A DNA stretch of 14,744 bases, taken from assembly GCA_028691435.1 (NCBI GenBank), contig JAQUZG010000017.1, positions 1 through 14,744 on the forward strand, given 5' to 3'. A model generated the notes under the pieces. It was not told the DNA's origin. It searched no databases and was given only the letters and a program-made list of their open reading frames with translations. Both the position numbers and the translations under genes were made by a program. Below are positions 13,380 through 14,744 of this stretch, one piece after another. Source of the stretch: Candidatus Iainarchaeum sp. (GTDB lineage: Archaea > Iainarchaeota > Iainarchaeia > Iainarchaeales > JAAZKV01). Every line of letters begins with the position of its first letter. Positions within the stretch are counted from its first letter, which is position 1.

Positions 13380-14576
13380 TTATTTATGTATATTGTACTG
13401 TTGTTTTATTTTTTGGTATAATCTTGCAGATGCTATTCCTAAATCATAATTTAATCTTCTTAATTTTTTTTGTTTTATACTGTCTTGTTTAAATTTTTCC
13501 ATATTTTTAATTCTTAAGTCTAAGTCTTGATTGAAAACTGATGGTGCTAATTTATCCGGTCCATGTTTATTTCTATATTTAAGAGCATCGTTAAGTCTTG
13601 GAAAATACGCTTGTCCATCACTTGATTTATAATAATCAAATGTGGGGTTTGAATTTTCACCAAATTGTTTTTCTTGGAAAAAATTATCCTTTCTATTAGT
13701 TTCCATAAGCGTTATTTTTCCAGTATGGCCATTTACTCTAATTGATTCTTTTATTCTTCTAAATGTGTCTCCATTTGCTAAATCTTCTACAATTATTATG
13801 TCGTTATAACCTCTTATTTTTCTTTTTATTAAATCTTGGTATTGAGCTTTTATTGTAAAATTTGTTTCATATGTTGTTGTTAATCCGCTTGGTATTGTTG
13901 GAATTGGTTTTACTATTGCTTTTGGTGCTAAAACTTTTAATACTCCTTTAATAAATTCTCCTTTTGAAGCAAGTGAAGTCATAGTCACTAAAAAAACTTG
14001 GCCTTCTCCGTTTCCTTTAATGTGGGCTGTAATGCTTTCAATTGTTTTAATATTGGGTGGATTAAGATAATTTTCTTTTCCTCTTCTAATGTGGCTTGAA
14101 AGAGCTTTTTTTTCTTTTTTATATTCTTTTTTTCCATCTTTATTTTTTAGAATTGCTTCTTCTATACTATATAAAATATCCAAGTTTATATTTGTCAATA
14201 GTTCTACTTTTCTATTGAACTTAAAATCATCTAACCTATTTAATTTTAAATATTCTAGGTCATGATCTAATTTATCTTTTTGTTCTTTAGTTAATTTTGG
14301 GTTTTTAATCATATTTTCTATATTTTTTTGATTTTCTTTTTTTATTCTATCTAATCTTTCTTTTTTTATTTTTATAAATCCATTAATTTTATTTTTAGAA
14401 TTAGCTATTCTTAATAAATCAATATAGTCTTTTAGATTTTCTTTTTCAATAGAAGTTAGTTTTTTTGATCTTAATCTTTCTATTTCATTTAAAATACCTC
14501 TCCTAGAATAAAATGGTGTTCCGTGTATTTGATTAAAATGTTTAATTGATCTGGGTTCTTTTGCTTTAATTTTCAT
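13380..14576 (-). CDS. coiled-coil protein with degenerate phosphoribosyltransferase-like domain
   Basis: A 398-residue protein with no membrane segment. Residues 1-170 are helical and highly charged (ERLRSKKLTSIEKENLKDYI, KERLDRIKKENQKN, KKEYKKEKKALSSHIRRGKE), probably coiled-coil and with a basic start (KIKAKEPRSIKH). Residues 185-295 show an alternating strand/helix pattern. GQVFLVTMTSLASKGEFIKG (192-211) resembles the substrate-loop region of type I phosphoribosyltransferases, and DIIIVEDLANGDTFRRIKESI (259-279) resembles the PRPP-binding loop. There LANGDT replaces the usual xxTGGT, so Thr-Gly contacts are missing and catalysis is doubtful. The tail (320-398) is basic and helical. It may bind nucleotides or RNA as a regulator rather than transfer phosphoribose (inference). 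The start is the ATG at 14576. It is the largest member of the basic-protein group seen at 5948-9786. Confidence 0.6.
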   Translation of the reverse strand: MKIKAKEPRSIKHFNQIHGTPFYSRRGILNEIERLRSKKLTSIEKENLKDYIDLLRIANSKNKINGFIKIKKERLDRIKKENQKNIENMIKNPKLTKEQKDKLDHDLEYLKLNRLDDFKFNRKVELLTNINLDILYSIEEAILKNKDGKKEYKKEKKALSSHIRRGKENYLNPPNIKTIESITAHIKGNGEGQVFLVTMTSLASKGEFIKGVLKVLAPKAIVKPIPTIPSGLTTTYETNFTIKAQYQDLIKRKIRGYNDIIIVEDLANGDTFRRIKESIRVNGHTGKITLMETNRKDNFFQEKQFGENSNPTFDYYKSSDGQAYFPRLNDALKYRNKHGPDKLAPSVFNQDLDLRIKNMEKFKQDSIKQKKLRRLNYDLGIASARLYQKIKQQYNIHK

Positions 14577-14625
14577 TTAAACTCACACATATTATTTTTA
14601 ACAAAATTTAATACAATATTTTGAT

Positions 14626-14744
14626 TTATTTTCTTTGACCTTTTCTAATTGCTTCCAAAAGTGTTTTAATATTTCGAGGTTTAGCATTTTTTCTATTTTG
14701 TTTAACTCTAATTAATTCAATTAAATAATCAGTGGGGTGTTTTA
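14626..14744 (-). CDS. basic hypothetical protein, 5' end beyond the window
   Basis: The last 38 residues of a minus-strand gene ending at TAA 14626-14628, with the frame open to the window edge. The visible part (KHPTDYLIELIRVKQNRKNA, then RNIKTLLEAIRKGQRK) is basic and helical. IELIRVKQNRKNAK resembles PELVRVKKNREKAN in the protein at 9433, so the two may be distant paralogues. It lies 49 nt upstream of the phosphoribosyltransferase-like gene on the same strand. Confidence 0.5.
   Translation of the reverse strand, partial: KHPTDYLIELIRVKQNRKNAKPRNIKTLLEAIRKGQRK

Noticed and set aside
1..14744. tRNA, rRNA or CRISPR elements
   Set aside because: No T-arm-like GTTCRA series with matching acceptor ends, no conserved rRNA segment and no regularly spaced repeats were seen.

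Overview
This AT-rich window (roughly 70-75% A+T by eye) looks archaeal, most likely from a small-genome DPANN-type lineage. I infer this from an archaeal class III (pilin-type) signal peptide, from TATA-like boxes centred about 23-29 nt before many start codons (which implies leaderless mRNAs), from few Shine-Dalgarno sites, and from many small lineage-specific genes. No rRNA, tRNA or CRISPR array was seen, so the exact lineage cannot be fixed.

Left part (1-5900), envelope and membrane genes: a truncated membrane/coiled-coil gene lies just upstream of, and is probably co-transcribed with, a large surface protein (class III signal peptide, beta-sandwich region, C-terminal LamG-like domain). 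An APC-family amino-acid permease on its own promoter follows. Next come a decayed carbon-nitrogen hydrolase (nitrilase-type) gene whose Glu-Lys-Cys triad can still be read across several frames, a tiny two-helix membrane protein, and an MscS-type mechanosensitive channel.

Middle part (5948-9786), a run of small, mostly individually transcribed genes with Lys/Arg-rich N-termini. Two encode proteins with a transglutaminase-like Cys-His-Asp triad. One is a GIY-YIG nuclease of the short UPF0213/YhbQ type. The rest (helical, alpha/beta or very basic proteins) are unrecognised. Short shared motifs link some of them, and one of the motifs recurs in a partial gene at the right edge.

Right part (9840-13230), an accessory island: a ribbon-helix-helix antitoxin/RelE toxin pair with a third small zinc-binding gene, a Fic AMPylase with an N-terminal inhibitory motif, and a free-standing LAGLIDADG endonuclease. 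The segment is punctuated by five copies of a short element (core TTTAGGACAA). Three copies point towards the accessory genes and two point the opposite way. The copies at 11921-11939 and 13052-13070 are identical over 19 bp and form an inverted pair around the endonuclease gene. This is the best candidate in the window for an undescribed mobile or regulatory unit.

Right edge (13380-14744): a 398-residue protein with a coiled-coil N-terminus and a degenerate phosphoribosyltransferase-like PRPP loop, then the 3' end of another basic protein.
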